From contig BRXU01000032.1 of NCBI GenBank assembly GCA_030267565.1, positions 1,137,501 through 1,201,500 of the forward strand: a stretch of 64,000 nt of DNA, read 5' to 3'. Both the position numbers and the translations under genes were made by a program. The notes beneath the pieces are model-generated. The model saw only the letters and a program-made list of their open reading frames with translations. It did not search any database and had not been told where the DNA came from. The stretch is from Pleodorina starrii (lineage: Eukaryota > Chlorophyta > Chlorophyceae > Chlamydomonadales > Volvocaceae). Of the stretch, positions 22,136 to 35,000 are shown one piece after another (the stretch's first letter is position 1; each line of letters starts with the position of its first letter).

Positions 22136-22190
22136 GCAGTACCCATGGGGGCAGTACCCATGGGGGCAGTACCCATGGGGGCAGTACGGG
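22136..22190. repeat. 16 bp tandem repeat, about 3.4 copies
   Basis: Unit GCAGTACCCATGGGGG repeated three times plus a partial copy, in the presumed 3' UTR of the ycf45-like gene. Confidence 0.9.
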
Positions 22191-22649
22191 CACACACATA
22201 CCGGTACATAGCCGCGACACCAACAGCCCCACCCGGCAGCCTCAAACCTCGTTCAGTGGGAGCTGCCCCAACCACACAAGCACTCACATCAACATGAACA
22301 CACGGGAACAAATACCACACATGAACAGGGCAGCAGGGGCTACCAGGATGGTTGTCCTGACCACGAGGTATCGACAGCCCTCGGTGCGGATGCTGTCTAT
22401 GTATTCGTGCGCCCGCGAAGATGGCTCCCGGAGCTGCAGTCCGGCACGAGCTCCAATCGTACCGGTACCGCATCCGCCGCTGATGCATACCTGCCATTCA
22501 GTCTCACGCGCTGCAAATCGAAAAAAGCACGAATTACGGACGTCAGTTTCGGAGCCCAACAACTAATATCAGAACGAAAGCCAACCAACGATACCCGGAT
22601 ACCAACGATAGTGCCTTCCGCTGCACGACTGCCTTGTTGCGGCAGATGC

Positions 22650-22755
22650 GCCACCTCCCTCGCCACCTCCCTCGCCGCCTCCCTCGCCGCCTCCCTCGCC
22701 ACCTCCCTCGCCGCCTCCCTCGCCACCTCCCTCGCCACCTCCCTCTCCACCTCCA
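22650..22755. repeat. 12 bp imperfect minisatellite (CTCCCTCGCCRC)n
   Basis: About nine units of CTCCCTCGCCRC. On the minus strand it would read as EVAREAAR repeats, but that frame is not the one that ends the ycf45-like gene at 22797, so I treat it as 3' UTR repeat. Confidence 0.85.
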
Positions 22756-22796
22756 CTGACGCCGCCGGATCCCTGCCGCCGCCCTCCCGCGACGCC

Positions 22797-25700
22797 TCAG
22801 TCGTCAGGTGCGCCATCGGTAGGCCGCAGCAGCCGGACGAACAGCGCCTTCTGCCCCCGCCCCCGCCCCTCCTCCTGCTCGGTCCATCGCAGCTGCTCCA
22901 GCGGCTCCAGCAGCGCCGTCTCTTCCGTCTCCTCACAGGACCGCAAACCACCCGACCCGCCCGAACCCAGCGCACAGCTCCCAACCGCCCCCTCCGGCTC
23001 CCGGCATAACGACGGCAACAGGATCAGACTGCCGGGCTGCTGCTGGGGCGGCGGAGGCGGCGGAGGCGCCGCCACAACCTGCCCGCGTTGTCCGTGGCCG
23101 TTGGGGTTACGGCCGCCGCTGTGGTGGGCTTGACGGGGACCGCGCGGTCCCGCGGGAAAGCCGCCCCAGGCTGCGCCTCGCCCCCTGACACCGCTGCCGC
23201 CACTGCTGGTGCCGGATGTGCTGCCCGGCGGCACCAGCAGTGCGTCCACGCTGGATGCCACGTCGGGCCGAACACGCAGTCTGCAGTACGGATGGGGTCA
23301 TGCGGACAGAGAAGGGCGCCGCCGCAGGTGAGGCAGGGAGCGGCGGATGGGGGGGAGGAGGATGGTGCGTGTGACTGCTACGCGAGGATGGCACGAGGAG
23401 CGAATTGAGAGGGGGGAGGTGACAATGCAGTTTGGAGCCGAGCGAGGAGGCGGCGATACGTGCTGACAGCGGCGTGGGCATGGCTGCGAGCGTCATCGAT
23501 GCACCGCCCGGTCACGCAGGGGAGAGGCACCGCAGAGGCGGCAGCGGCGACCATGGCGGCACGCCATCCGGGGTTGCATACTAGGACCCGCCCGCCGGCC
23601 AAGCCCCGACCCGGCCGTAGGTTGTGGCCATCAAGGAAAGGTTGTGGTGTTGTGGTAGGGAATGGGCGCGTAAATCAGACTCCTGAGCATCCGCGGGAGT
23701 TGCCTTTACTGCTGTCAACTGATATCAGGACGGGTGCGCCGGGACGGGGAGGGGGCAGGGCGCGGTGCAGTCGCTATAGAGGGATCCCAGATCCGATGTG
23801 GACGCCCATCGGTCGCCTGGAGACATGCCGTGCCGTGTGCTGCTGTCCCTGTTCATCCGGCCGGCGCCCATGCACCCACCCAACCCCAGCCGGCCACCCG
23901 CCCACCTGCCTCCCTTCATCACCTCCACCAGCGTCCTGCTCGTCAAGCCCGCCAGCGGAACAGCGGCGATGCGGTCCAGGGGGCGGTGGCGGCGGGAGGG
24001 GGGGCGAGATAAGGAGAGAGGGGCGGGAGGAGGGTTAAGGGCGCGCGGGGCACAACAGAGAAGTCACACGTAGGGCAGGACATGAGGACGGGGGCTCGAT
24101 GAGCGGGCGCCAGACAGGGGCCGGCCGCACAAGTACCGGTCAGCGAACTTAGCGCGGGCCGCTTCCAGTGCGGGCCCTCCTCAGACCCCCCCTGGAGGTA
24201 GACAGGTAGACAGGCCCTCTGCCTGGGGCCCGCCATTCGCAGCTCCCTGCTACCGTAGTATTGCCAGCGCCGGGCAGCGGTGCCACACGCCACCCCACCG
24301 CCCCCTGTCGGCCCTCCTCCCCTTCCTCACCCCCCTGAAGGGCGCACCGCACACCGCACCGCACCTGAACGGCGGCGCCCCCCTCCGCTCGGTGCGGGTT
24401 TTGCTGCCGCCGTTGGTGGCTGCGGCCAGCTCGTCGCCCAGCGTGACGGTCTGTTGGGGTTGGGGTTGGGTTGCAGGTGTGGGGGGAGGGGCCAGGTGAG
24501 GCTAACGTGGCTAACGGAGCAGCTGCGACAGGGAAGTCGTGCAGCAGTGGGAAGCGGCAGCGCCGGTGGGAGGTGGCGCTACAAGAAGGGCCATGAAAAG
24601 GGCCAGGGTGTTTCATCCGGGTAAAGGATGCGGACGGCATGGCCCCCCGGCCAACTCACACAAGCCCAATCTCTACGGCAAATCGAATCGGCGGCTTTAC
24701 GGTGAAGACAACGAAGCAAATCATCGCCTCATCAATCCGCCCATCCGCGCATGTTTCTGCACCTCGCGCCGCCCACCCGGGACCACACTTTCCACACTTC
24801 CCACTTTCCACACTTCCCTTAACCTCCAGCTGCATCATGCACACCTCCAGGGGTCCCTCCTCCCCTCCGCCCTCCCCTCCCCTCCCCCGCCCCACCTGCG
24901 TCCCCCCCACCAGCGGGTTGAGCTCCACGTTGTGCAGCAGTGAGCCCAGGTCGGTGCCGTGGGCGGTGGCCACCAGCATCACACCCCGCTGGCTGATGGT
25001 GCGCGCGGCGTCAACCTCCTGGGGGCAGAGGGAGGGAGGGGAGGGGTTGGGAGGAAGGGGAGTTGGAGGCAGTTGAGGGGCAAGGTGACAGACGGGGAGA
25101 GCGAGAGGAGCCGTGACATCAGGGGAATGGGAGGGGGACGGGGACTGGACATGCTGCAAACAGACGGATGCAGCCGAAAGGAGGGCAAGCAGCGTGTACC
25201 GTACCGTACACACTGTACCACACTTGATGGACAGTCTGCGATGGGTCGGTGCAATGCGGAGGGAGCGACCCGTTGAAGAGGCGGTAGAGCTGGTTGCGCA
25301 AGCGAGCGGCGGCAGGCGGGACGTGCCATGCACATCCGCCCACACATACATGTTGCCGCCGCGCATGGCCGCCCCGCCCCGCCGGCGTCCACGCACCTCA
25401 CTGTGGGGGCGTACACCCGCACCCCACCCCCACGGGCTGGGCGTGGCGCACTTCCATCCGTGGTCACAGCTGCGTCACACTGCCCCTTACATTCACCGAT
25501 GTTACCCTCCTGCCTCCCCCCTTGCTAGTTGCCACCATGCCGCCCTTCGTAGCTCGCTTACCTGCCACGCCCCCCCCCGCCGCCTCCCGGTCCCGCCCCC
25601 CCCCCGGGCCCCCTCGCCCCCGCCCCCACCAGCTTGTTGGCGATCTCATCCACCACCAGCACCTCGGGCCCGTGGTTCTGAACCGCCTCCAACATCCGCG

Positions 25701-28700
25701 AGTGCAGCTGGGAGCGGTGACCCACCATCACGCGGCGGGCGGAGCCGATGCAGGCGTGAGGCAGCACGTCGCCACCTGGGGGGAGGGCAGGCAGCGCTCT
25801 GCGCCGGTCACGCGGCGGAAGGCCTTTGAACGCAGATAGGAGGACGACGGCTGAGGCCGGGCGCCAGCATAGCAGCCCCATAGCAGGCATGGAAGGTCAG
25901 CGCGGATCGCCTCCATGTTGCCCTCCCCAGCCCAGGCTCTGTCCCGTAGAACCTGCCCACAACCAGCCTACCCCATGCCCCGCCTTTGCTGCCGAACGGG
26001 ACCAGAGCAATCTTGCCGCCGCGGCGATTTGCAACGTTTTACAACATAACAGCGCAGTACGTGTGAGAATCGTAGCAGTTGCAGTATCAGCGTACGTCTG
26101 CGAAGGGAAGACATGCGCATGTGGACCCGCCCCCGGCCGCCTGGCAGCCCATCTCAAGACCCTCACCCCCGCAGGACCCTGAACCCCTCCCCTTCCCCCA
26201 TACCCTCCCCTCTCGACCCTTCCTTCCCCTCCCCTTCCCCCCCCCCTCATTTACCCGCGATCTCGTTGCTCGTGTCCACCACCACCATCACCGCCAGCCC
26301 CAGGTCGTCCGCCAGCAGTCGGGTGATGTCCCGCAGCAGCGTCGTCTTGCCGCTACCGGGGCGACCAACGAGCAGCAGAGAGCTGAGCAGGGGGAGGGGG
26401 GGCGGAGGCGGAGGCGGGCAAGAATCAAGAAACCACAGAGGGGTGTATGGGGGCCGGGAACACGGAACAGCGAGCGGGAGCGGAGGTTGGGAGTGAAACG
26501 GGACAACGGCACTGGTTGAGGAGCAACCCGCCACTCAAGAGGCCAGGTAGGAACATGTAGGATATAGAGGAGCCCAGATGCCCACTTGCATGAAACAGGG
26601 GTTTTAGGCGATGGGCAGAAAACTGCAGATCCGGTGTATTGAGTATGGAAGAGGACAGCCGCGGTCGTTCGCGCAGCCAGCAGCTGGTGACGAGTGGAAA
26701 GGAATGCCAAGAGCCGGGGCCCGGGCAAGTCCCAGAACCCAACCCAACCACGCACTTGGCCAGCCAGCCAGCTCGGCCGGTGAGGTGACTCACCCGCTGA
26801 GGTGTACAGCAGGGCCACCGCCGCCGCCGCCGCCAGCGCCGTGTGGCTGCCCCGGCAGCGCCCCGCGGGCCTGTCCCCGCCTGCTGCTGCCCCGGCCCCG
26901 GCCCGCCAGGTCCGTGACCACATCCCGCAGCAGCTCGGCCACCCCGGGCACGTGTCGTCCCATCCGGTACGTCAGGCCGTACACGGAGCCGTCGGCCGGG
27001 TCGAACATGGCGCTCACCCTACGTGGAGGGAGTGGTGGGGTGCGGCGGCGGCGGCGGGAGGGGAGGAGACTACTGTGGCCTGTGGCAGGAAGAGGAGTGG
27101 GGCCAGGCGGTGCGATTCATTGTGGCTTGCGGCTGTCCAAACTGGCTGGAGACGCGTCGCATTGCCGGGCCGGACCGCGAGTGCAATGCCGGCTCCGAAA
27201 CCAGAGCCATGACCCCAAATTACCAATCTATGCATTAAGATGACATCGCTCGTAGCAATGCCCAAGCCCCGAGTGCCGTACCGGTGCAGTGTGCCAGGCG
27301 GGCAATAGCGGTTGTCGCTTCCAAACAGCAGCCGAGCTGAACAGCCCTCCGCCGCCTGGACCTCCGGCACCGGGGACTCCCGCGCTATGTCCCCGCATCC
27401 CACTGCAGCGGCTCCGGTGCCCATCCAGGCCCCGTCCCGGCCCCCTCTCGCCACCTGACGCTGCTGCTGCTCCGCCTGTGTCCATGCCTCCTCCCGGCCC
27501 GCTTCAGCGCGCCGCTTGGACGGCCAGCTCCCTGCAAGGACCCAACAGCGGGGCTGAAGTGAGACGGCGTGACGGTGACGGTGACGGAGACCCGAGTGTG
27601 CCAGCTTGAGCGGGGCCAAGGAGCGTTCTCTGAAGAGATCGCATCCGCGCCTCCATATGCAGATACATGAGCGCCGGCCCCACCCCGCACGGCCTTTAGG
27701 CACAGCGGGACATTTTGCCGGGGCGCCTCTGGCTGGCTGCCACGAGCGCAACGCAATGCACAGCACCGCAGTGGGACGAAGAATCGGCCGCAAGATGGTG
27801 ATGATACCAAGATAGCCCGACCATGCGCCGCCAACCCCCCGCCCTTAATATTTCCCGCATTCGGCCGAGCCGCTCCCCCACGCACCTCCCTGCTCGGCCT
27901 CCTTGGGTCCCCGCGGCCTCTTGAGGCTGGCCACGTCCGCAGCCGCCAGCTGCTGCTGCTGCTGCCGCTGCTGCCGCTGTCCCCCCTCCTGATGCAGTCG
28001 CCTGAAGACCCCGAGCTTCCAAATGGCCGTGTCCATGGACACCTGCAGGCCGGAGCATGAGGGGGCGGGTGGAGGTGTGGTGGTGGCGGACTTAGGGGGC
28101 CCCGGTCAAAAGGCAAAAGGGTCTTAGGGTAAACGGCGCAAAAGGAACCGAGGAGGCGGGGGAGGCTGGCATGTCCGCGATTGCACTCGCATGAGTGGCG
28201 GCATTGGCCGAAACACGTCCTTCCGCGTTCCGCCCCCACGCACTCACCACGCACTGCAGCTGCATCTTGCTGCCGTCCGAAAAGGCGACTCGCACCGGCC
28301 GCCCGCAGTCCACCGCAATGTCCGCCACCAGGGGAGGACGACGTCCGCCGCCACTGCCGGCGCCGCCACTGCCGGAAAGTGCGACCTGCTGCGCCTTCCG
28401 CACCTCCCTGCCGAGCCTGAGGCGAGGAACAGTCAAGCAGATTGGTATGTACAGGAGGAACCGTCACTGAACCAACCAGCAAGTGCAGCGCTCGCTCATT
28501 AGGGGGGCGTCCTGAGGTGCGTGTCCTACGTGTACTATACAGATCGCCGACGGTCTAGCGGCATGGGGATGCGCACAAAGCGAAGGTTTTCGCGCGGCGC
28601 ACTCAGGGGTCAAGCAGCTCGAAGCGCAGCGGATACCCAGGAATGCAGAGGCGCCATCGACGTCTTGTCGCTATGTTTGAACTTCGTGGGTGCCGGGTAC

Positions 28701-29961
28701 CGGGGGGCACTCAACACGAAATCATTTCGTGCATCGAACCTCGCACACGCGGACACCCAGTCCGCCCGCACCTGTCGGGTAGAGCCTCCAGAAACGCCTC
28801 CAGCTGCTCGTCCATGCCGGGGTCACCAGCCGCCTCCTCGGAGCCCATGTCCGCCCCCTGCAACCCACAGACCACACCCATGTCCGCCCCAACGTCAGAA
28901 GCACCCGCACAGCGGCCCCCGGCTTCCGGCAGGGCTATGGCCGCCTGCTGCGAAAGCCACGACGTCCCAGGCCCGGGCCCGGCCGCGCCGTTGGCCGGCA
29001 GCTGCACCCGGCCTCGACCGTCTGGGCCAATTCGCAGCCGCAATGCGCCGGACTGAAGCAGGCCCTGCGGCGTCGACAGCGGGTTCGGCTGCAGCAGGCC
29101 CGTGTTCGTCGTCCAGGCCGACACGCCGTACGGCACGCCGCCTGCCTTGACCACCGTGGTGGCGACGGTGGTGCCGCCGGCCGCCAGCTTCTCGAGCACC
29201 GCCGCCGCTTCCTCCTTGACCGAGCACTGCGCGGGGCACACCAAGAACGCCTCCGCCCCTCCGGCCGCTGTTAGACGTCCAGCCATGCCGACGGCGAGGG
29301 CGACGGCGTCCATGAGGGGATTCCCGGTCATCGCAGGCTCGCCTTCGGGACCCGCCTTGGCCCCGACCTCGATGCTGCGGCCAGCGGTACCAGCACCGGC
29401 GCCGGCCACGGCGGGGGATTTGGCGGGTGGAGCAGCATCTGGTGTGCCCGGGCTCGCGACGGGTGTGATCTTGCGCTCCGCCGGCGCATACACTGCCGTC
29501 GTCGCCGCCGCCGCATTGAGCCCCCGGCGCTTGGCGGCTCCGGCAGCTGCAGGCGCCGGCGGCGGTAGGGGCGCGGCGGCCTGCGCATGCCAAGGCGGCT
29601 TGCGGCTGAAAAGGTTCTGGACATCTTTGCGCCGCAGGGAGTACAGGTTGGCAGGCAGATGGGGCGCCCCGTGGTTGCTGTTGAAACAAAGCTTCCCGTC
29701 GCCGCGACGGACAAAGATGCCGCTCGCACAAAGCAGCTTTGCGAGGCTCTTATGGTGGGCTGCGCGATTCGTCCGCACCGATGCCTTCAGCCGAGAAAAG
29801 ATATCAGCTGGTCTGAGCCCCGGTTCGGCATCCTTGTTAGCGGACTTGGGGCGACGTTTAGGGCGCCAAAGGAGTGCGCGCACGGACGCAACTATGGCTG
29901 TCCGGTCATTTCTGTTAAGCTGCGCATGCCCAGGCACGATTGCCCATACACCTTTCGCCAT
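22797..29961 (-). CDS. ycf45: ycf45/SPD1-like P-loop ATPase (SpoIIIAA type), eleven exons, 995 aa
   Basis: Exons (5' to 3'): 29961-28772, 28416-28248, 28042-27886, 27531-27282, 27018-26794, 26382-26255, 25775-25630, 25018-24896, 24450-24365, 23935-23906, 23280-22797. All are GT-AG with consistent phase (2988 nt). Residues 1-380 are an unrecognised extension, perhaps with a plastid transit peptide. The family core runs from [12 protein letters not shown] through [19 protein letters not shown]. Then come Walker [10 protein letters not shown] (670-678), [11 protein letters not shown], Walker B VLVVDEI (745-751), [32 protein letters not shown] and [21 protein letters not shown]. This order matches cyanobacterial/plastid ycf45 and Arabidopsis SPD1, AAA-type ATPases linked to plastid development; the exact biochemical role is not settled. 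No C-terminal R3H domain is visible. One exon is only 30 nt. The start at 29961 is the first ATG of the long 5' exon. Confidence 0.85.
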
Positions 29962-32019
29962 AACTTCAGGGCAAGACTATGCCACAAAAGGAGGAGAGGT
30001 TTGCCTTCCAGGTCCACAAAAGGGTCAGAATGTGCCGCGTTAACTGGCCGAACAGCGTCCGTCCATTTCAGGATGCAGCTGCTAAGATTGAAGTGCACGC
30101 GTCTGTTCCGATGGCTGGCTTATGACGAGGTTGCTTGACGAAAATTTGAAACATATGTACGGTGTATTAGTGGCCGGATCGCGACAGCCTAACAATTTCG
30201 GGATGATTTCTGTTTCGGATCGTCGAGCACCAAGAACAAGTCAGTTCACGCTGCCTAGCTTTCGAACAATGCCCCAAACCCAGTCCTGATCAATTGCAAA
30301 TGAGCTGATCGAGAAAGGGTCTGTGAAGTTGCTCCATTCCGGCATAACGACTCAGCAAACGGAAGGGCTTGAACACACTTCACAATAACGCCCCCAACTT
30401 CGTTTAATTGGATCAACTTGTGGGTAACTCACAAGGCACGCGACATCCGGGCCTTGCGTCAGCCTGCGTCAGCGACAGCAGCATTCCGTGTGGCCATGTG
30501 GTCGTGTAACCATGGCGTCGAACCTGGTGGCCAGGGTGCTGCTGCTGTGAGGACAGGTAAAGCTGCGTGCAGGTGTGCCGCTGGCTGCGACTGACGGCTC
30601 GACCCGGTCCTGTCCGGAGCCTGGCGGGATCGACGCTTTGGTTAGCTTCGGATCCTGGCCCAGCACATGCGCTGCCATCCGACCAATAGCGTTGTGCCTT
30701 TCGACCTCAGCGCTCATCCAGCCTCGATCCCTTTCCCTCCTGCCCATCCTCCACCTGACCGGCTCCCCGACCCTGACCCATGTAGTCGAACCTCGCCGGA
30801 AGCAGCTCAAGGCGTTGGTCCACAATCGTTTGTCTGGCCGGACGAACGAGGTCCTTCTCGGGCCCTTTCCTTCGTCAGGCTGGTTTCGTTTGTCTGTCCA
30901 GGCGAAATGACCTCCGGCCGTTTGCCCAAAACGGTACCTTCGGGCCGGAGACGCAATTACTAAACCCCACCCGGGTGAGATAACGCGTGTAACGCCTCCC
31001 TAACTTGACAGCCCATCCGGATTCAAGCGTGTTGCAATGTCCTTTGACTACGTGTTCTACCCTTTCACGCTTTCCAGCCGCATGCCCGTTCCATACGATT
31101 GTGGTCCATGTTTGCCGAAGTGCGCGTTCCTGCAGCAACACCGTAATCTTCAGCGGCTGTAGCGCTGTATGTGCTGAGGTTTGTCCATCCATCCCGAGCC
31201 AGGTGTCTAGTCGGTGAGTTACGGTGCGTTGCCACCCAGATTAACGGACGCATGGGCAAGGGCGCGGGCAAGGGCCAGCCGCTGGCGGGCAACTGCGGGC
31301 GCGCTTGAGGCGGGTTCGGAGGGGGCCAAAGGCCGGAAAAGGGAGTGGAGTTAGTGCGGCAGAGTTTCAACTTTTGAAACGGGAAAGGAGAGACCTTCTA
31401 GAGCTTGCGTCATGCGCCCCGGCGGGAGCCGGACGGTGGTGAGACAAAAACAGCAGAACACCTCTGCAGAACACAGTGCACAGGCACACATGACAACCCT
31501 GGTCGGTCTGGTATTGCCAACTTTCGCGAATGTCATACCTTCGATCATAACCCGACGAAGCGAATTACGAGCTACGCGTGCACATACGAAGGCTGGGTCC
31601 TGGGTGCTCTGCGTTCAACGACCAGTATCGTTATTTAAAAACCTACAGCATCCGTGCTTGAAAGCGTGTGGTTTGCCCACCGAAGAACCCTGCGCTTCGC
31701 GCCCACAACCCCACATGGACAATGTCGTTGTGATGTCGTGGAAGCCGTTGGGAGAAGTTAGCCCTGATCGCCTGATGCAAAGTGTTGAGCCTCGAGTGAC
31801 TGAGAGCTCTACGGCTGGCACAAAGAACGTAAGTGTAGATTGCATGAGCCCTTTGTTGCTTCGTATGTAGTCAAGGTATCAATCACTTCACAGCTTCGGA
31901 AAGCTTATGCTGATGCCGATTTGCAGCTTATGACATTTATTTGGCGAAGTGTGAAAAGGCAAAAGTAATTTGAGCTCGTGTATCAAGTTGACAGCGATAG
32001 GTGAAAAGCGCCCAGTCTC
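29962..32019. other. Shared intergenic region between divergent ycf45-like and UBP genes
   Basis: About 2 kb with no supported gene. It must hold the promoters and 5' UTRs of both divergent genes. The composition is less GC-rich near 30130-30450 and 31850-31990. Confidence 0.6.
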
Positions 32020-35000
32020 ATGGGGGCCAACTCCAGCAGATTGGAAAAGGCGCTGGCGGAGGCCCCAGAGGATGAGCGTTACTATGGACTGGAAAATTTC
32101 GGGAACACCTGCTACTGCAACTCGGTGCTCCAAGCCCTCTATTTCTGCAAGCCTTTTCGCGAACGCCTGTTGAAATATGGTGCAGCACTTCCGTCGAACG
32201 CCGAGGAGAATCTGCTGAATTGCCTTGCGGAGCTTTTCACTCAGGTACGCGCGACTACGTCACGCCATCCGGGCCTCAGATGCTGTCGGGTCGTTCGGTG
32301 CGTGGTTTCTGCTGGTCAAACAGATGGCGCTGCTCGAGGCTTCGGCGGCAATTGGTTTATGCAGAGGGTATTGATTGTTCACGGCGCGTGGTTTCGGGAC
32401 AGTCGTTGGGGACGAGTGGCGGTGCCTGGGGTTTCCACTTGCCACATGAACGAAACCTTGGTGCAGATCAACTCCAGCAAGAAGAAGGTCGGCGTGGTCT
32501 CGCCGAAGAAGTTCGTGGCGCGCCTCAGGCGGGACAACGAGCTGTTCCGGGGGCATATGCACCAGGTAGATTGTCGCGGGGAACACAGCTGTGGTGTTGT
32601 CCTGCTTACGGCAAGACAGCTGGGCGATGGACTCTTGTCGCGCGTGCTTGTGAGGGACTGGCAAGATCTTCAACGCCCTGCGCCGGGAAGGCCAGGGTTT
32701 TAACCGTCTTGTATGGGCAGTATCTTGTTCTGTCGAGGCCGCGGTTGGCCGCGGGTGGTTTCACTCTGATACAAGGGGGGCCCTCAGATCATAATCGGAC
32801 CCGCTGTAAGGCACAGCGAGTGGGGTGTTGGAGAGGTCGTCTGCTCGGTTGCCATATTCTCAAACGCTGCAGGCTTTCCCACCGGTATGCCCACGACTTC
32901 GTTTGTTTCGCTGGGCATCGGGTACTTGCTTCTCCTGCGGCGCCAAAACATTCCGGCGGGCGCGTCAATGTCTGCATTGGCAGAGCATCCCCACGCTGTC
33001 ATATGGCTGCTGTGGTTCTGACCGCCCTAATATTCTTCGCCGCTCCCGCGTCTCTCGCGTCCTCACCCGCACATCCTCCTCCCCCCTCCCTAAGGATGCG
33101 CACGAGTTCCTGAATTATTTGCTCAATCAGAGCTGCGAGCTGCTGGAGCAGGAGGCAAAGGCCGGGCAGCCGCCCGCAGCAGCAGCCGGAACCACCGGGC
33201 CCTCGCAGCAGCCGCAGCCGCAGCAGGCCATCAATACCTGGGTCCACGACATATTCCAGGTGCGGCCGGCTGGGTTCATCGGGTCTTTGTGGCTGGCGGG
33301 CCCCGGGGATGCTTGCTGAAGGCATGAGCGCGGTGTCGCGGCTCCCTATCCACCTTTTTGTCACGGATCAGCCTTTCATGTGGCTACGCAGGCCGCGGGG
33401 CTGAGGGCCTATGTGTTTGCCGCCCTAACAGTTACCGGCGGACACCTGACGGCTGCATCAATGCGACGTATTTGCAAAAGACACGCATACGGAATAAGAA
33501 GAGCGGGAAGCGAGGCAGGGCCTGCCTGGATCAGGGTGCGATGTGCCGCAGACGCAGCGTGCCGCCTGCCTTGAGTCTCCTTCCCCGGACTCCGCATTAA
33601 CTCATAGCGATACGCACCATGCGAACCGACCCCCGGTATGATGGGGGTCATTGGGCGGTTGCCACGCGGACAGCTGCCTGGCGCCCCTTTCCGCCCCGGA
33701 ACGTGAATCTGGCCTGGGAAGGCGGCAAAACCTTCCCCCTTTCCAGTCTCCGTTTGCTCAGGGTAGGGGGTTTGGGGAGCGAGGGTCGTGGGTCCAATGA
33801 CCGGGGAGCGGCCATGGCGGGGAATGCAGCCAACCGGCCGATCTTTAAGCACGCAGTCGTGGACGCCCGCCTGAGGGATGGGAGGGCGGGGCGGGGCGGG
33901 GCGGGATGCCGTTGGATGGTGGATGGGACGCGCTGCACGTGTAAGTTGTTTCCCACCTCCGGACGTCTCCGCCACGCGTCGCTCATAAAGCTGATGGTGG
34001 GTCAAACGTCACGAGCGTTTTGAGGCGGAATTGACAAGTGCGCACCTTACTGTAGCGGGTGGCGGGAGAGACGAGGACAGCGGACGCCTTGGTGGTCGCG
34101 TGAGGGTCGTTGCTGAAATGTAGTTTTTCCGCCGTCCGCGCCTAGTCTTATCCCCGCCAGCGACAGCTTGTCGCCACTGATGACCGACGGCACCCACCGC
34201 CAAGGCGCGTGTTGTATTTGTCGTCAGTGTTAAAGCGAGGCCGTCAGACGCACCTATCGACCGACGAGCCATGGAACGGATTTGGCCTTGCGCCCTCCTC
34301 GCCACGTGCCAGCTGTTGCGACCCACTCCGCGACCGGCTTCGAATTCGCTGCATGCTGCCTCTCTGCCCCCAAGGCCCGCTCACATCCTCACTGCACCTG
34401 TGTTCGCCGGCCGCGGGGCCGTGCACCTAGGCGCGCCACTTCTTGCATTCTCTCTTCCTCGGGTCTTGACATTCCACCCCACTCATGCAACTGACAAGCC
34501 CCCCGCATGCACCCGCCGTTGTCGTCCCCTTCTCTCTCCTCTTCCCCTTCACCCTCACCACACCTCGTCAGGGCAAACTGGTTAACGAGACCCGCTGCCT
34601 GCACTGCGAAACGGTGACGTGCCGCGAGGAGGTTTTCATGGACCTGAGCCTGGAGATTGACCAGAACACCTCACTCACGTCGTGCCTTCGGAACTTCAGG
34701 TGTGAATGGTGTCGGAAAGGGGGAATGCGTATGGAAGGACAGGAGGCAATGATTGCCTGGGTGAGGGGCGCCGGAGGCGGGATACACTACAAGGCACAGG
34801 AGGAAGAGTGTTGGGACGGATCCCATGGCGGGGAGTGATCCAGCGGGGGAACGTGTGCGGCTGTGACGGCGGGTTCTGTCAAGAAGGCGGGGAATGAGTC
34901 GGGGAGGGCAGCCAGCTAGAGCGGTGCACATCGATGTGCCTTGTCTCTGAGATGTACCGTGTTCCACACTCGGTTTGTCTGCCGCCCCGCCTCTGAACAC

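Noticed and set aside
22136..22190. Regulatory binding-site array (GCAGTACCCATGGGGG x3)
   Set aside because: Perfect short tandem repeat in a presumed 3' UTR; nothing beyond repetition suggests a regulatory role.
22397..22984. 195-aa minus-strand ORF with EVAREAAR repeats as a possible coiled-coil protein
   Set aside because: Its frame conflicts with the better supported last exon of the ycf45-like gene and the repeat is a 12 bp minisatellite.
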